This document shows, piece after piece, positions 1-8,786 of a stretch of 64,000 bases of DNA. The position numbers and the translations under genes are program-made. The stretch's first letter is position 1, and each line of letters begins with the position of its first letter. The notes beneath the pieces were generated by a model. That model did not search any database. It was not told where the DNA came from and saw nothing but the letters and a program-made list of their open reading frames with translations. The DNA lies in the NCBI GenBank assembly GCA_949287835.1, contig CASEHV010000033.1, forward strand, positions 1 through 64,000, read 5' to 3'. This DNA is from an uncultured Helicobacter sp. Lineage in GTDB: Bacteria > Campylobacterota > Campylobacteria > Campylobacterales > Helicobacteraceae.

Positions 1-1083
1 CAAGGCAGTATTTTTTCATAAAAATTTTCCCTAAAGACTTTACCGCTTTGGATTCCAGCGACATTTTCTACTAAAAAGTATTTTGGTTGTTTATCTTTTA
101 ACACCCTTGCATATTCCAAATAAAGAGTGTTATGTTTAGAATCTAGATTCTGTTTAGATGTTTCACTACGTTCAACATGACGTGCATTTTCGTCATTCCG
201 AGGCGTAGCCGAAGAATCTAGATTCTCTGCCAAAGCTTTGGAATGATGCAAGTTTTTAGAATCTAGATTTATCTCATCATTACCAGATTCCGCTATAAGA
301 TCATCTGTATTAAGAACGATAAAATGTGGATTCTTAGATGTTTTTAAATTCGCTAAATAATCCTTACAATCCAAGCTTCCATAAGTAACACTAGAATCAA
401 TATCTCTGCATTTCACAAAGCTATCATAATGTTTTATAATATTTAATTCTAGCTCTTTCATGATTCTACTTAGCTGATGTGCGGAATCTAATCTTTCGCC
501 AAATTCTGATAGGCTGTGCTTTTCATAATATCGCTGCATATCAATGAGATTAAAACCAAAGGTATTGCATAGCTTTCTGTGGATATTATTAATAATTTTG
601 TAGTTTTGCAGTCTGTATGGTAGGAGTATAATAACCACCTTTTTTTGCAATAAAAAAACTCATGATATAGTAAAAAAAGATTTCTATATATGATTTCTAG
701 CGGTAGTTTCTCAGGCGGACACCATGGATAAAAAGCATTTGGTAAAGTGGGGTCCTGATTGCCTATTGCGTCATTTACATTTGACTCGCTAATGATTAAT
801 TGCGCTTGTAATAATATCTCTTTGTTTCTTTGTGTCTCGTATAGATTCTGAATACTGCTAGTAGCACCTAGTGCTAAATTGATGAAGGAATATCCCCCAT
901 ATCATTTTTATAATCATTATTATTTTCTGCGCTAAAAGAGCTAATATTAGAATCTGCATCAAAAGACTTACTAGAATCTAATCTAGCATTTAGCATTTCT
1001 ATGCCCTCTCTTATCCCCATTTGCAGCCCGTCATGCAAGACGCTATTACTACCGCCTAGCAATACAATATTTTTTTGCGACAT
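1..1083 (-). pseudogene. SGNH/GDSL-hydrolase-like gene, two frame breaks, runs off the window edge
   Basis: Translation starts at 1083 with residues IVLLGGSNSV, like the first SGNH block. It stays open to a G5 tract at 894-898, where the frame shifts by one. The second frame carries an INLALGATSS block and ISESNVND, like SGNH blocks II and III. At an A7 tract (minus strand, 640-646) the frame shifts again, and a third frame stays open to base 1. Adding one base to each tract restores a single reading frame. Its last part (about 1-135, minus strand) reads YARVLKDKQPKYFLVENVAG, which looks like motif VI of C5-cytosine DNA methyltransferases rather than an SGNH protein, so the 3' part may be a fusion. 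The gene lies 38 bp downstream of the gluconate dehydrogenase flavoprotein gene on the same strand. Substrate unknown. Genuine pseudogene, phase-variable gene or sequencing error are all possible. Confidence 0.55.
138..270. repeat. Dispersed REP-like repeat inside the SGNH-like gene
   Basis: Three copies of the palindromic word AGAATCTAGATT lie at 138-149, 213-224 and 258-269. They flank a GTCATTCCGAGGCGTAGCCG unit at 192-211. A closely related unit occurs in the non-coding repeat block at 53085-53232. On the minus strand the whole stretch stays in frame with the third reading frame of the surrounding gene and translates to low-complexity residues (NLDSSATPRNDENARHVERS). I infer insertion of, or recombination at, a dispersed repeat. 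Confidence 0.6.
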
Positions 1084-1121
1084 TTATTATCCTTAAAAGA
1101 AATTTAGTCGCATATTATACA

Positions 1122-2852
1122 TTAAGCAAGTAGTTTTCCACTTCTGTAATATTTCACAATGCCCTCCGCTGCACGATATGCTAATGCTCCAACGGTGTCT
1201 GTAGGATTATAGCCGCTATTATGCTGGAAATTCCCCGCACTTACCACGAAAAGATTATGTGCGTCCCAGTGTTGCAAATAATTATTCACAACGCTATGGT
1301 CTGGACTAGCACCCATTGTTGTGCCTCCTGTGTTATGCGTTGATTGATATGGCACTACGCTGTAATTTGTGATTCCATGACTGCCTGTAACATACTCTAC
1401 GCCCTCCAGATTTGAGGCAATATCATAAGCCTTTTTCTCAAAGAATGACATAAGCGCCCTATCCTGATTAGTCCAATTATATGTGATTCGTAAAAGTGGC
1501 ATACCATAAGCATCTTTATATGTGGGGTCAAGGCTTAAATAATTCTCTTTATGTGGCAGACTTGCTCCTTGAGTGCTGATTGTCATATGCCTTGAGTAGT
1601 AATAGTTAAATGCTCTTTTGAAATCTGCCCCCCATGTACCTGCACCGCCGGGTAGCTTTAGCGATGAGGATTGTATGGGTCTAGCACCTGTTTGCAATGC
1701 AAAAATCCCCGCACCGTGTAAGAAATTTTCACCTGAATGGTCGAAATTATCGCCATTAAAATCATCACAACAAAGACCTAGAGCACCAGAACCCATAAAG
1801 ATATTGAACTGCTCATTGAAAAATGCAGTGGCATGGGCATTTTGGACTTGATAGCAGTAGTTTCTGCCAAGTGTGCCTTTTCCTGTTTTTGGGTCATACT
1901 GTGTGCCTATGTTGCTTACCATAAGTAGCTTTGCGTTATTAAACACATAAGAGCTTAGCACGACTATATCGGCAGGTTGAATATATTCCTCCATAGTACG
2001 TGTATCTACATATCTTACGCCGACTGCCTTATCCCCATTTGTTAGCACCTCTAACACATTGCAATGATTTCTTAACTCATAATTACCACTAGCCATAGCT
2101 GCTGGAATCACGGTGTTTATCGGACTAGCCTTTGCATCATACTCGCAACCAAATCTCTCGCAGAATGCACAATACTGACACTGCCCTAATACCTGTCCAT
2201 CTGGATTTGTATAGACATCACGTGAGTTAGCCGCTGGGACAAAATATGGATGATAGCCTAGCTTTTTTGTGGCATCTTCAAATTTCTTTAGAATCTTAGT
2301 TTTCTGTAATGGAGGCTGAGGATATGCAGAACTTCTAAATGTGCCTAGTTGTTTTTCTAGCGGATTTGGTTCGCCAGAGATTCCACAAGTTTTTTCAAAT
2401 CTGTCATAATATTTTTCCATCTCATCATAGCTGATGCCCCAGTCCTCTAATGTATAATCATCACCTAGTTTATTACCATATCTCCTATGTGAAAGACTCT
2501 TAATCTCAAAGTCATAAGGCATAAAGCGAAATGTCCAGCCATTCCAATGTGCACCTGCACCGCCTGTATTATTTCCTAATAAAAATGAACCCATACGTCT
2601 GTATGGCAGTGCTTTCTGAGATTTATTATGTCTAAATGTTACAGTCTCTTTTGAGCAATCCTGCATGAGACCGTAGTTGATTCCATATCGCCACTCATCG
2701 TGTATCTGTGCGAAATTGCTAGAATCTTGATTACCACCTCGCTCTAATCCTACGACTTTTAACCCTGCTTTTGTGCATTCCGCAGCTACTATACCACCAG
2801 CCCAGCCTACGCCTACTGTTACTACATCTACTTTTTTTAATAATGTTGCCAT
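1122..2852 (-). CDS. Gluconate 2-dehydrogenase-type GMC flavoprotein subunit
   Basis: A 576-residue flavoprotein of the GMC oxidoreductase family, which oxidises sugar acids such as gluconate and passes electrons to the respiratory chain. An N-terminal FAD-binding motif is visible (VGVGWAGGIVAAE, near residue 14), as is the C-terminal GMC segment with HNTGGTTMG and the FVVSAGNFQHNSGYNPTDT stretch that contains the usual catalytic His/Asn region. Five cysteines cluster near residues 225-236 (GQCQYCAFCERFGCEYD), a feature of membrane-associated dehydrogenases of this type. It has no signal peptide of its own. The gene starts 19 bp after the Tat-signal small subunit, so the pair is probably co-exported. 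Campylobacter jejuni has a comparable two-gene gluconate dehydrogenase. No cytochrome c subunit gene is adjacent. The exact substrate is inferred from the family. Confidence 0.85.
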   Translation of the reverse strand: MATLLKKVDVVTVGVGWAGGIVAAECTKAGLKVVGLERGGNQDSSNFAQIHDEWRYGINYGLMQDCSKETVTFRHNKSQKALPYRRMGSFLLGNNTGGAGAHWNGWTFRFMPYDFEIKSLSHRRYGNKLGDDYTLEDWGISYDEMEKYYDRFEKTCGISGEPNPLEKQLGTFRSSAYPQPPLQKTKILKKFEDATKKLGYHPYFVPAANSRDVYTNPDGQVLGQCQYCAFCERFGCEYDAKASPINTVIPAAMASGNYELRNHCNVLEVLTNGDKAVGVRYVDTRTMEEYIQPADIVVLSSYVFNNAKLLMVSNIGTQYDPKTGKGTLGRNYCYQVQNAHATAFFNEQFNIFMGSGALGLCCDDFNGDNFDHSGENFLHGAGIFALQTGARPIQSSSLKLPGGAGTWGADFKRAFNYYYSRHMTISTQGASLPHKENYLSLDPTYKDAYGMPLLRITYNWTNQDRALMSFFEKKAYDIASNLEGVEYVTGSHGITNYSVVPYQSTHNTGGTTMGASPDHSVVNNYLQHWDAHNLFVVSAGNFQHNSGYNPTDTVGALAYRAAEGIVKYYRSGKLLA

Positions 2853-2871
2853 GTATATCTCCTTTCTATCA

Positions 2872-3576
2872 CTACATATCTCTTAGACCCATGGGTTTTA
2901 AATGCACAAACTCATCTTTATCTATGTCATTTAAATAACTCATTTGCGCTCCAGGATATTGCATCATCTCCCAGCCCATTTTATTTGCATTGCCGCCATA
3001 GATTGGGTCTGATAAAACGCCTGCTATTGTTAAATCACGAAATAGAGTAAAAAACTCACTGCTACTAATGCCTTCCATGTCTATTAGTCCATTTTGAAAA
3101 TCTAATAGAATCTTATCTTTGCTTTCATTATCTATATCAACAAATCCCTTATCATACAATGCTTTAGAGACTTGATTGATACGTTCTATCCCTGATAGAA
3201 TCACATCTCTTTTATACATGGCGCTTTGATAGCCCTGCTCTGGGATTCCTTTGCTAAAAGGTGCACTTGTGTATTCTCTAGCATTATACCCCCATGCAGC
3301 TGCTAGTTGATTATCTATAAAATACGGCGCACCAAGCTCGATAGCACCAGGTCCTGTGGAATCTTTAGGATAGATTCTCTCGCATGCAGCACATAATACC
3401 TCAAAGTCCTCATCTCTTTGAAATGTCATGCGACCATTGATATTAGACGCATTATCAGCAGGTTTCCCATGCTCTTTGGCTACCATATTATGACTTGAGG
3501 CAAGAGTGGAAGTAGCCATGACTCCCCCTGCCAATGCTCCGAACTTAAAGAACTCTCTACGATTCATTCTTTCCAT
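2872..3576 (-). CDS. Gluconate 2-dehydrogenase subunit 3 family protein, Tat-exported
   Basis: A 234-residue small subunit. It begins with a twin-arginine signal (MNRREFFKFGALAGG from residue 4, followed by an alanine/serine-rich segment), so it should be exported folded to the periplasm. The mature part has the family features EVLCAACERIYPKDSTGPGA (near residue 59) and a conserved GAPYFIDNQLA segment. Its partner is the flavoprotein encoded immediately downstream. In this enzyme class the small subunit supplies the Tat signal and docks the flavoprotein at the membrane. The upstream region contains a perfect 21-bp palindrome (3715-3735) that could regulate this operon, the divergent gene at 3888, or both. 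A start at residue 4 is equally possible. Confidence 0.85.
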   Translation of the reverse strand: MERMNRREFFKFGALAGGVMATSTLASSHNMVAKEHGKPADNASNINGRMTFQRDEDFEVLCAACERIYPKDSTGPGAIELGAPYFIDNQLAAAWGYNAREYTSAPFSKGIPEQGYQSAMYKRDVILSGIERINQVSKALYDKGFVDIDNESKDKILLDFQNGLIDMEGISSSEFFTLFRDLTIAGVLSDPIYGGNANKMGWEMMQYPGAQMSYLNDIDKDEFVHLKPMGLRDM

Positions 3577-3714
3577 ATTCTTTCCTTAATTATATGTTAT
3601 ATAACAATCATAACATATTTTACTTCGTATGGAAACTTTTTTAAACAAATGATAAATATTTGATTAATTCAATATTACAAAAGGTATATTTTTTATATTT
3701 TAATGGAGTAGAAA

Positions 3715-3735
3715 TTTGTATATGCTATATACAAA
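3715..3735. promoter_or_regulatory. Perfect palindrome in a divergent intergenic region, candidate operator
   Basis: TTTGTATAT-GCT-ATATACAAA: two perfect 9-bp arms around a 3-bp spacer. It lies within the 311-bp gap (3577-3887) between the gluconate dehydrogenase operon and the SMP-30-like gene, about 140 bp from the first and 150 bp from the second. No T-run follows on either strand, so a terminator is unlikely. The rest of the gap is very A+T rich and I see no other structure or short gene in it. Confidence 0.4.
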
Positions 3736-3887
3736 CTATGAATTACTATATATTTTTTATATATTCATATATTTAATATTTTTCATATTTTATTTTCTAA
3801 ATTAACAAGGCATTTACTAAAAGAACATAGAATCGCTTCTTTCAAATGGATTAGCGATAATCTAGTAATTTTTTACAGGAGTTTAGA

Positions 3888-4751
3888 ATGAAAAAAGCTA
3901 TCAAGTGTTTAGGTCTATGTGTTGCCCTATTGGCATCTGTCAATGCGAAAGATATTTCTGGATTTTCGCATCCTGAAAGCGTTTTTGCCCATAAGGGAAA
4001 TGTCTTTGTAAGCAATGTGGGGGAAAAATTAGCACCACTTGAGAAAGATAATGATGGTTTCATATCAAGGCTAGATTCTAATGGACAGATAATTGAAAAG
4101 AAATTTTTGAGTAACCTAGATGCACCAAAGGGTATGAATGCAATCGGCAATGTGCTTTATGTTGTAGATATTGATAGAATCAAAGGCTTTGATATTAAGA
4201 GTAAAAAAGAAGTGCTAAATATAGAGGTGAATGGTGCGATTTTCCTAAATGCCATTGAGGTGTTAAATAAAAATACGCTTCTTGTTAGCGACACGGGGAC
4301 GGGTATTATTCATGAAGTAGATGTAAAAAAGGGGGAGGTTAAGGAATTTGTGAAGATAAATTCTAAAATCTATGGTGGTCCAAATGGTCTTTTATTAAAG
4401 AAAAATGTTTTATATGTGGCAGGATATGACCCAAGTGGCAGTGGTCCTGCTAAATTGTATAAGGTTGATTTAAATACGAAAAATATGAATGTAACACAGG
4501 TTGGCACTCTACAAGGAGCGCTAGATGGCATTGTCTTTGCTAAAAATGGCGATTTGCTTGTAAGCGATTGGGGAGCTGATATGAAAGGCGTTATTTATAG
4601 AGTTGATTCTAAAGGTAACCATAGTGTAGTGAATTTGAAAAAAGAGGGTATAGAGTTTATGGGGGGACCTGCGGATATATATAGCGATGGAAAGAAATTG
4701 TGGATTCCTAGAATGGTAGATAATCAAGTAAGTGTTATTGACCTCCCATAA
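3888..4751 (+). CDS. Periplasmic SMP-30/gluconolactonase-like beta-propeller protein
   Basis: A 287-residue protein with a Sec signal peptide (MKKAIKCLGLCVALLASVNA, cleavage likely after residue 20). The mature part is made of repeated short beta-strand units typical of six-bladed propellers of the SMP-30/gluconolactonase class (HPESVFAHKGNVFVSN near residue 27, GGPNGLL, ALDGIVFAKNGDLLVSDWG, MGGPADI). It is divergent from the gluconate dehydrogenase operon across a shared palindrome. A lactonase that feeds or processes the product of a periplasmic sugar-acid dehydrogenase would make sense there, but that is inference; many propeller proteins of this type have no known substrate. The start is supported by CAGGAGTTTAGA just upstream of the ATG. 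Confidence 0.65.
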   Translation: MKKAIKCLGLCVALLASVNAKDISGFSHPESVFAHKGNVFVSNVGEKLAPLEKDNDGFISRLDSNGQIIEKKFLSNLDAPKGMNAIGNVLYVVDIDRIKGFDIKSKKEVLNIEVNGAIFLNAIEVLNKNTLLVSDTGTGIIHEVDVKKGEVKEFVKINSKIYGGPNGLLLKKNVLYVAGYDPSGSGPAKLYKVDLNTKNMNVTQVGTLQGALDGIVFAKNGDLLVSDWGADMKGVIYRVDSKGNHSVVNLKKEGIEFMGGPADIYSDGKKLWIPRMVDNQVSVIDLP

Positions 4752-4765
4752 TCTGGGTTGCTATT

Positions 4766-5806
4766 TTGATTCTCTATATCCACATTCCATTTTGTGATTC
4801 TAAATGTGGGTATTGTGCCTTTTTCTCTAAGATAGATTCTAATCATCTAATAGAGCCATATTTTAACACACTACTTTTAGACTTAAAGCATCAACTCTAT
4901 ATATACAATGTGGAAAAAATCTCAAGTGTTTTCATCGGTGGTGGTACGCCAAATATGGCAGATTCTAAGTATTACAAAGAAATATTTGATACATTATCTC
5001 GCTATCTTACAGATGATAGTGAGATAACAACAGAGGCAAATCCGAATCTTTTAAACAAAGAATGGCTGACTGCTATGAGGGATTTTGGCATCAATCGATT
5101 AAGCCTTGGGGTGCAGAGCTTTTTTGATGATAAATTAGCATTACTGCAAAGGAATCATGATGTCTATCATTCCAAAAAATCCATAGAGTTAGCCTGTGAA
5201 ATGCTAGATAATGTAAGCATTGATTTAATATATGACTGCAATGTGGATAGTCAATCTAGAATCTTGCAGGAAATAGAGATTGCCTCTGGTTTTAATCTCT
5301 CACATATATCCATGTATAGCCTAAGTATTGAGAGAGATTCTGACTTTGGCAGGAATCATAGATTTGATACAAAAAGCACTGATAGCTTTAGAGAGATTGT
5401 AAGGGAGGGATTGAAACAGAAAGGTTTTACTCAATATGAAGTATCTAATTTTTATAAAACTAAACCATGTAAGCATAATCTGGGATATTGGAGTAGCCTG
5501 GAGTATTTAGGAGTTGGTGCTGGCGCGGTGGGTAGAGTTGGGAAAAAAAGATACTATGGTAGTAAAAATATAGAATCTTATATCGCTAATACTAATAAAA
5601 AAGAGGTAGAGATTCTAAGTGAAGAAGATTTAATACTAGAGGAAATCATGCTAGGCTTTAGAAGTAACATTGGTGTGCGTTGTGAGATACTGGAGGAGAG
5701 AAAAATAAGGAATGTATGCGATAGTAAACTATGCTTTGTGAAAAATAATAGAATCTATGCAAATGATTTATTTAACGCAGATAATTTGGCTAATTATTTT
5801 ATCTAA
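4766..5806 (+). CDS. hemW: HemW-type radical SAM protein (heme chaperone)
   Basis: A 346-residue radical SAM protein of the HemW family (long annotated as oxygen-independent coproporphyrinogen oxidase), which binds heme and a 4Fe-4S cluster. The cluster motif CxxxCxxC is CDSKCGYC near residue 9, followed by F as is usual in this family. Further family signatures are FIGGGTPN (near residue 58), TTEANPNLL and RLSLGVQSF. The start appears to be TTG at 4766, only 14 bp after the preceding stop; I see no in-frame ATG that keeps the cluster motif. It is 14 bp upstream of trmL and probably co-transcribed with it. The length is typical. Confidence 0.9.
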   Translation: MILYIHIPFCDSKCGYCAFFSKIDSNHLIEPYFNTLLLDLKHQLYIYNVEKISSVFIGGGTPNMADSKYYKEIFDTLSRYLTDDSEITTEANPNLLNKEWLTAMRDFGINRLSLGVQSFFDDKLALLQRNHDVYHSKKSIELACEMLDNVSIDLIYDCNVDSQSRILQEIEIASGFNLSHISMYSLSIERDSDFGRNHRFDTKSTDSFREIVREGLKQKGFTQYEVSNFYKTKPCKHNLGYWSSLEYLGVGAGAVGRVGKKRYYGSKNIESYIANTNKKEVEILSEEDLILEEIMLGFRSNIGVRCEILEERKIRNVCDSKLCFVKNNRIYANDLFNADNLANYFI

Positions 5807-5820
5807 GAGTAAGGAACACA

Positions 5821-6309
5821 ATGAAGCAACATATAGTGTTAGTGCAACCAGAGATTCCACAAAACACAGGAAATATAGCTAGGCTATGCGTAGGTCTTAA
5901 TGCGAGTTTGCATTTAATATATCCGCTAGGTTTTAGTATAGATTCCAAATACACAAAAAGAGCGGGGCTAGACTACTGGGATAAATTAGACCTGCATACA
6001 CATGATAGTATAGAATCATTTTTTACAAAACTAGATTCTAATATTCACACTCTACATTATGCACTTAGCTCTAAGGCTATGGATATATACTTTAGACATT
6101 CTTTAGTCAATGCAGACACGCAACATTGCTATTTATATTTTGGCAGTGAGACAAAGGGTCTTAATGAATTATTCCGTGAATATTTTAAGCAAATTAATGG
6201 AATCTATTTAAAGATTCCCATGAGTGATGAATGTCGCTGTCTTAATCTATCAAATAGCGTTGCGATAGTCGCCTATGAAATACTGCGTCAACATGAGATG
6301 CACTCTTAG
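5821..6309 (+). CDS. trmL: tRNA (cytidine/uridine-34-2'-O)-methyltransferase TrmL
   Basis: A 162-residue SPOUT-fold RNA methyltransferase that 2'-O-methylates the wobble base of certain tRNA-Leu species. The three SPOUT signatures are present: PEIPQNTGNIARLC near residue 10, LYFGSETKGL near residue 126, and IPMSDECRCLNLSNSVAIVAYE near the C-terminus, which forms the knot that binds S-adenosylmethionine. The length matches the family. The start follows a TAAGGAACACA ribosome binding region. Its last 4 bp overlap the convergent Sel1-repeat gene. Confidence 0.92.
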   Translation: MKQHIVLVQPEIPQNTGNIARLCVGLNASLHLIYPLGFSIDSKYTKRAGLDYWDKLDLHTHDSIESFFTKLDSNIHTLHYALSSKAMDIYFRHSLVNADTQHCYLYFGSETKGLNELFREYFKQINGIYLKIPMSDECRCLNLSNSVAIVAYEILRQHEMHS

Positions 6310-7250
6310 CTACTCTTTCTACGTTTAGAGGCGAGATTGGATAGATATTTACATGCATCGGCATTGTTTAGAGTGCATGCCTTTGTATAAAACATCATAG
6401 CATTGGATATATCTCCCTCTATGTCATTGGTAACGCCCCTCTCATAGATGATTCCTAGATTAAGACATGCGGCAGGATAGTCGCCATTACACGCTTGGTT
6501 AAAAAATTGTATAGACTGTGCATAATCTGAAGCAGTTTTTGCATTGTTATATCTTAACACTCCTAGATTGAAACATGCCACATTATCTCCCATAGTGCAA
6601 CTTCTGCTATAATAGTTTTGTGCTTGGATTACTCTAATATCTGCTTCCTCGCTAGTTTCCTTTTTATTGGATTTATTAGAATCACTGCTATAAAGTGAGC
6701 CTAGATTCTGACAGGCATCTGCATTTCCCGCTTGACATGCCTTTTGATAAAGCTCTATTGTCCTATCGCTATCTGCTTGCTCATCTTTTTTATTATCATC
6801 ATTCATTGAATGCTGATAGAAAGCAAGATTATTACAAGCGTCATAATTCCCACCATTACATGCCTTTGTATAATATGACATCATATTTGTGTAGTATTCA
6901 TTTTTTAGCTTTTTTCTCGCAGAGCGGGATAGCTTTTGATTATCCAAATCATCTAGCATCTGCCCTTGAACGATTCCAGCAGACAGACATGCTGTGTAAT
7001 TATTATTGTTATCACATAAACTAGAAAATATCGATAGAGATTCCTCTAAATTCCCCATTTTATAGAGTCTATATGCTAGGTTGTAATTCATCTGTGCATT
7101 ATATTGTTGATTATAGTTATTATAATAGTAGCCACTGTTGTAATTGTTGTAGCTATTTCCCCATTGATTGTTGTAGTTATAATTATTTGCGTAAAGACTG
7201 ATTACATAAAGGCATAGGCTACAAAATAATGGTATAAAACATTTTTTCAT
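6306..7250 (-). CDS. Secreted Sel1-like repeat, cysteine-rich protein
   Basis: An exported protein with a signal peptide (MKKCFIPLFCSLCLYVISLYA) starting at the ATG at 7250. A GGAG sits 6 bp before that ATG, which makes it better than an in-frame ATG 36 bp further upstream. After an Asn/Tyr-rich linker (residues about 22-55) come five or more Sel1-like repeats, each with a pair of cysteines spaced about eight residues apart (ACNGGNYDACNNLA, ACQAGNADACQNLG, SCTMGDNVACFNLG, ACNGDYPAACLNLG, ACTLNNADACKYLS). This is the layout of the Helicobacter cysteine-rich (Hcp) family, whose cysteine pairs form disulfides inside each helix pair. Its molecular role is unknown. The closest relatives are secreted and immunogenic in H. 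pylori. Confidence 0.85.
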   Translation of the reverse strand: MKKCFIPLFCSLCLYVISLYANNYNYNNQWGNSYNNYNSGYYYNNYNQQYNAQMNYNLAYRLYKMGNLEESLSIFSSLCDNNNNYTACLSAGIVQGQMLDDLDNQKLSRSARKKLKNEYYTNMMSYYTKACNGGNYDACNNLAFYQHSMNDDNKKDEQADSDRTIELYQKACQAGNADACQNLGSLYSSDSNKSNKKETSEEADIRVIQAQNYYSRSCTMGDNVACFNLGVLRYNNAKTASDYAQSIQFFNQACNGDYPAACLNLGIIYERGVTNDIEGDISNAMMFYTKACTLNNADACKYLSNLASKRRKSS

Positions 7251-7310
7251 TACAAACTCCACATAACTTTTAGTATAGTTAAGCAAAAAGTATTCTTAAA
7301 TGGAAAGTGT

Positions 7311-8786
7311 ATGAGATTTATTATAAGCATATTATTTTTGGTGCTTTGTGCTTGTTCAAATAATACACAATATGTAAAAAAAGATTTTGATTCCTCAAAC
7401 TATACTAAACTATATAAGACGCTTTATACTAATGCCAATAAGTCATCTAATGAGACGCTTTTAATGCAAATGCAACTAGGCTACACTACGTTTGGTGTAT
7501 TTAGGCCTAGTTTTGCAATCTTTGACCTTGACACTGCAGAAAGAAAGTTTAATCAAAATCAGCAAAGCGGTCTTTTGTCGGGCATATTTAGCAATGTGGG
7601 TGCTACATTTAGCAATGATAGAGCTATTGCATATAGAGGATATATATATGAGGGGACGCTATTAAATCTCTATAAAGCTATGGCATATTCTAGTATAGGC
7701 GATGATGTTAGCGCTAGAGTGGAATTTAATAGGGCAAATGATAGGCAGAGAAGTGCGAAAGATTATTATCAAAAAGAAATAGCTAAAGCAAATCAAAAAG
7801 CAATAGAATCTGCAAATCAAAGAGATAATGCACATTATGAAAATAATGTAAAAGATTCTGATATTGAATCTATTCTTAATGAAAAATACTCCAATTTAAA
7901 AAATTTCGCCATATATAAAGACTTAATTAATCCCTCTGTATCATATATATCTGGTATATTTTTTATGATAGATAGAGATTATGCAAAGTCTGTTGATTTA
8001 CTAAAAGAAGCTTACGGCATTAGCAATGCTAGGATAATAGCTGAAGATATGCAGATATTGCAGGAACGTATAGAATATCAAGACTATCCCAAATTCACAT
8101 GGGTAGTCATAGAGGACGGAAATATAGCTAGGAAAAATGGCATTGTGATTTCCCAACCCGTATTTATAAACAGAATTAATTTCATCAATCTAGCCCTGCC
8201 AATATTAGAAAATGGTAATCCTAGATTTAATAGCTATCAAGTCAATAATGATTATGCATATAAAATAGTGAGTTTATCGCAGATATTTGCAAGTGAATTT
8301 GAAAAACAACTACCAACTATCATAACTAGGGCAATCATATCTGCCATAGCAAAATTCGTATCTACACAGATTATTGATAGCTCAGTATCTCAATTATCTG
8401 GTAATGATAGTATTGGTCTTTTATCTGGTGCTATAAGCGCCTTAACATTTAAGGCACTAACAAGCGTAGATGATAGAAGCAGTGTTGTTTTGCCAGATTC
8501 TGTATGGATTGCTAGAGTGGAAAATACAAGCGATAATGTGGCAGTTTATGGAAATGGTAGATTATTAACAAAAATGACTTTTAGCGATGAATGCAACTCG
8601 ATGAATAATAGAAAAAAAGATTTTGAGTCATTTAGGAAAATTGTAAAAGATGGTAAATTATCTGATAGAATCAGCTTTTTCAAAAAGAATGTATATGAGA
8701 ATGTTTTGTGTAGAAAAACAGATAATATCATATATGTGAGAGTCCTTAAAAACATGGCTACAAATTTTATTATTAAAGGAGATTAG
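7311..8786 (+). CDS. Lipoprotein of the COG3014 type
   Basis: A 491-residue protein with a lipoprotein signal (ISILFLVLCACS; the lipobox Cys is near residue 15). The mature part has a helical, TPR-like N-terminal half and a central low-complexity stretch (KANQKAIESANQRDN). It ends in a domain containing two small hydrophobic segments (LLSGAISALTFKALTS). The size and the pairing with the LpoB-like gene directly behind it match the COG3014 lipoproteins that neighbour LpoB-family genes in many proteobacteria. Function unknown; a role in activating or localising a penicillin-binding protein is inference from context. The next gene starts immediately after its stop codon, so the two are one transcription unit. 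Confidence 0.7.
   Translation: MRFIISILFLVLCACSNNTQYVKKDFDSSNYTKLYKTLYTNANKSSNETLLMQMQLGYTTFGVFRPSFAIFDLDTAERKFNQNQQSGLLSGIFSNVGATFSNDRAIAYRGYIYEGTLLNLYKAMAYSSIGDDVSARVEFNRANDRQRSAKDYYQKEIAKANQKAIESANQRDNAHYENNVKDSDIESILNEKYSNLKNFAIYKDLINPSVSYISGIFFMIDRDYAKSVDLLKEAYGISNARIIAEDMQILQERIEYQDYPKFTWVVIEDGNIARKNGIVISQPVFINRINFINLALPILENGNPRFNSYQVNNDYAYKIVSLSQIFASEFEKQLPTIITRAIISAIAKFVSTQIIDSSVSQLSGNDSIGLLSGAISALTFKALTSVDDRSSVVLPDSVWIARVENTSDNVAVYGNGRLLTKMTFSDECNSMNNRKKDFESFRKIVKDGKLSDRISFFKKNVYENVLCRKTDNIIYVRVLKNMATNFIIKGD

Noticed and set aside
894-898. Phase-variable poly-G tract in the SGNH-like gene
   Set aside because: Only five G; Helicobacter switch tracts are normally longer, so phase variation is not claimed.
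1618-1851. Plus-strand open frame inside the gluconate dehydrogenase flavoprotein gene
   Set aside because: Antisense to a clearly real gene, no ribosome binding site, no family resemblance. The same applies to many other overlapping open frames across the window.
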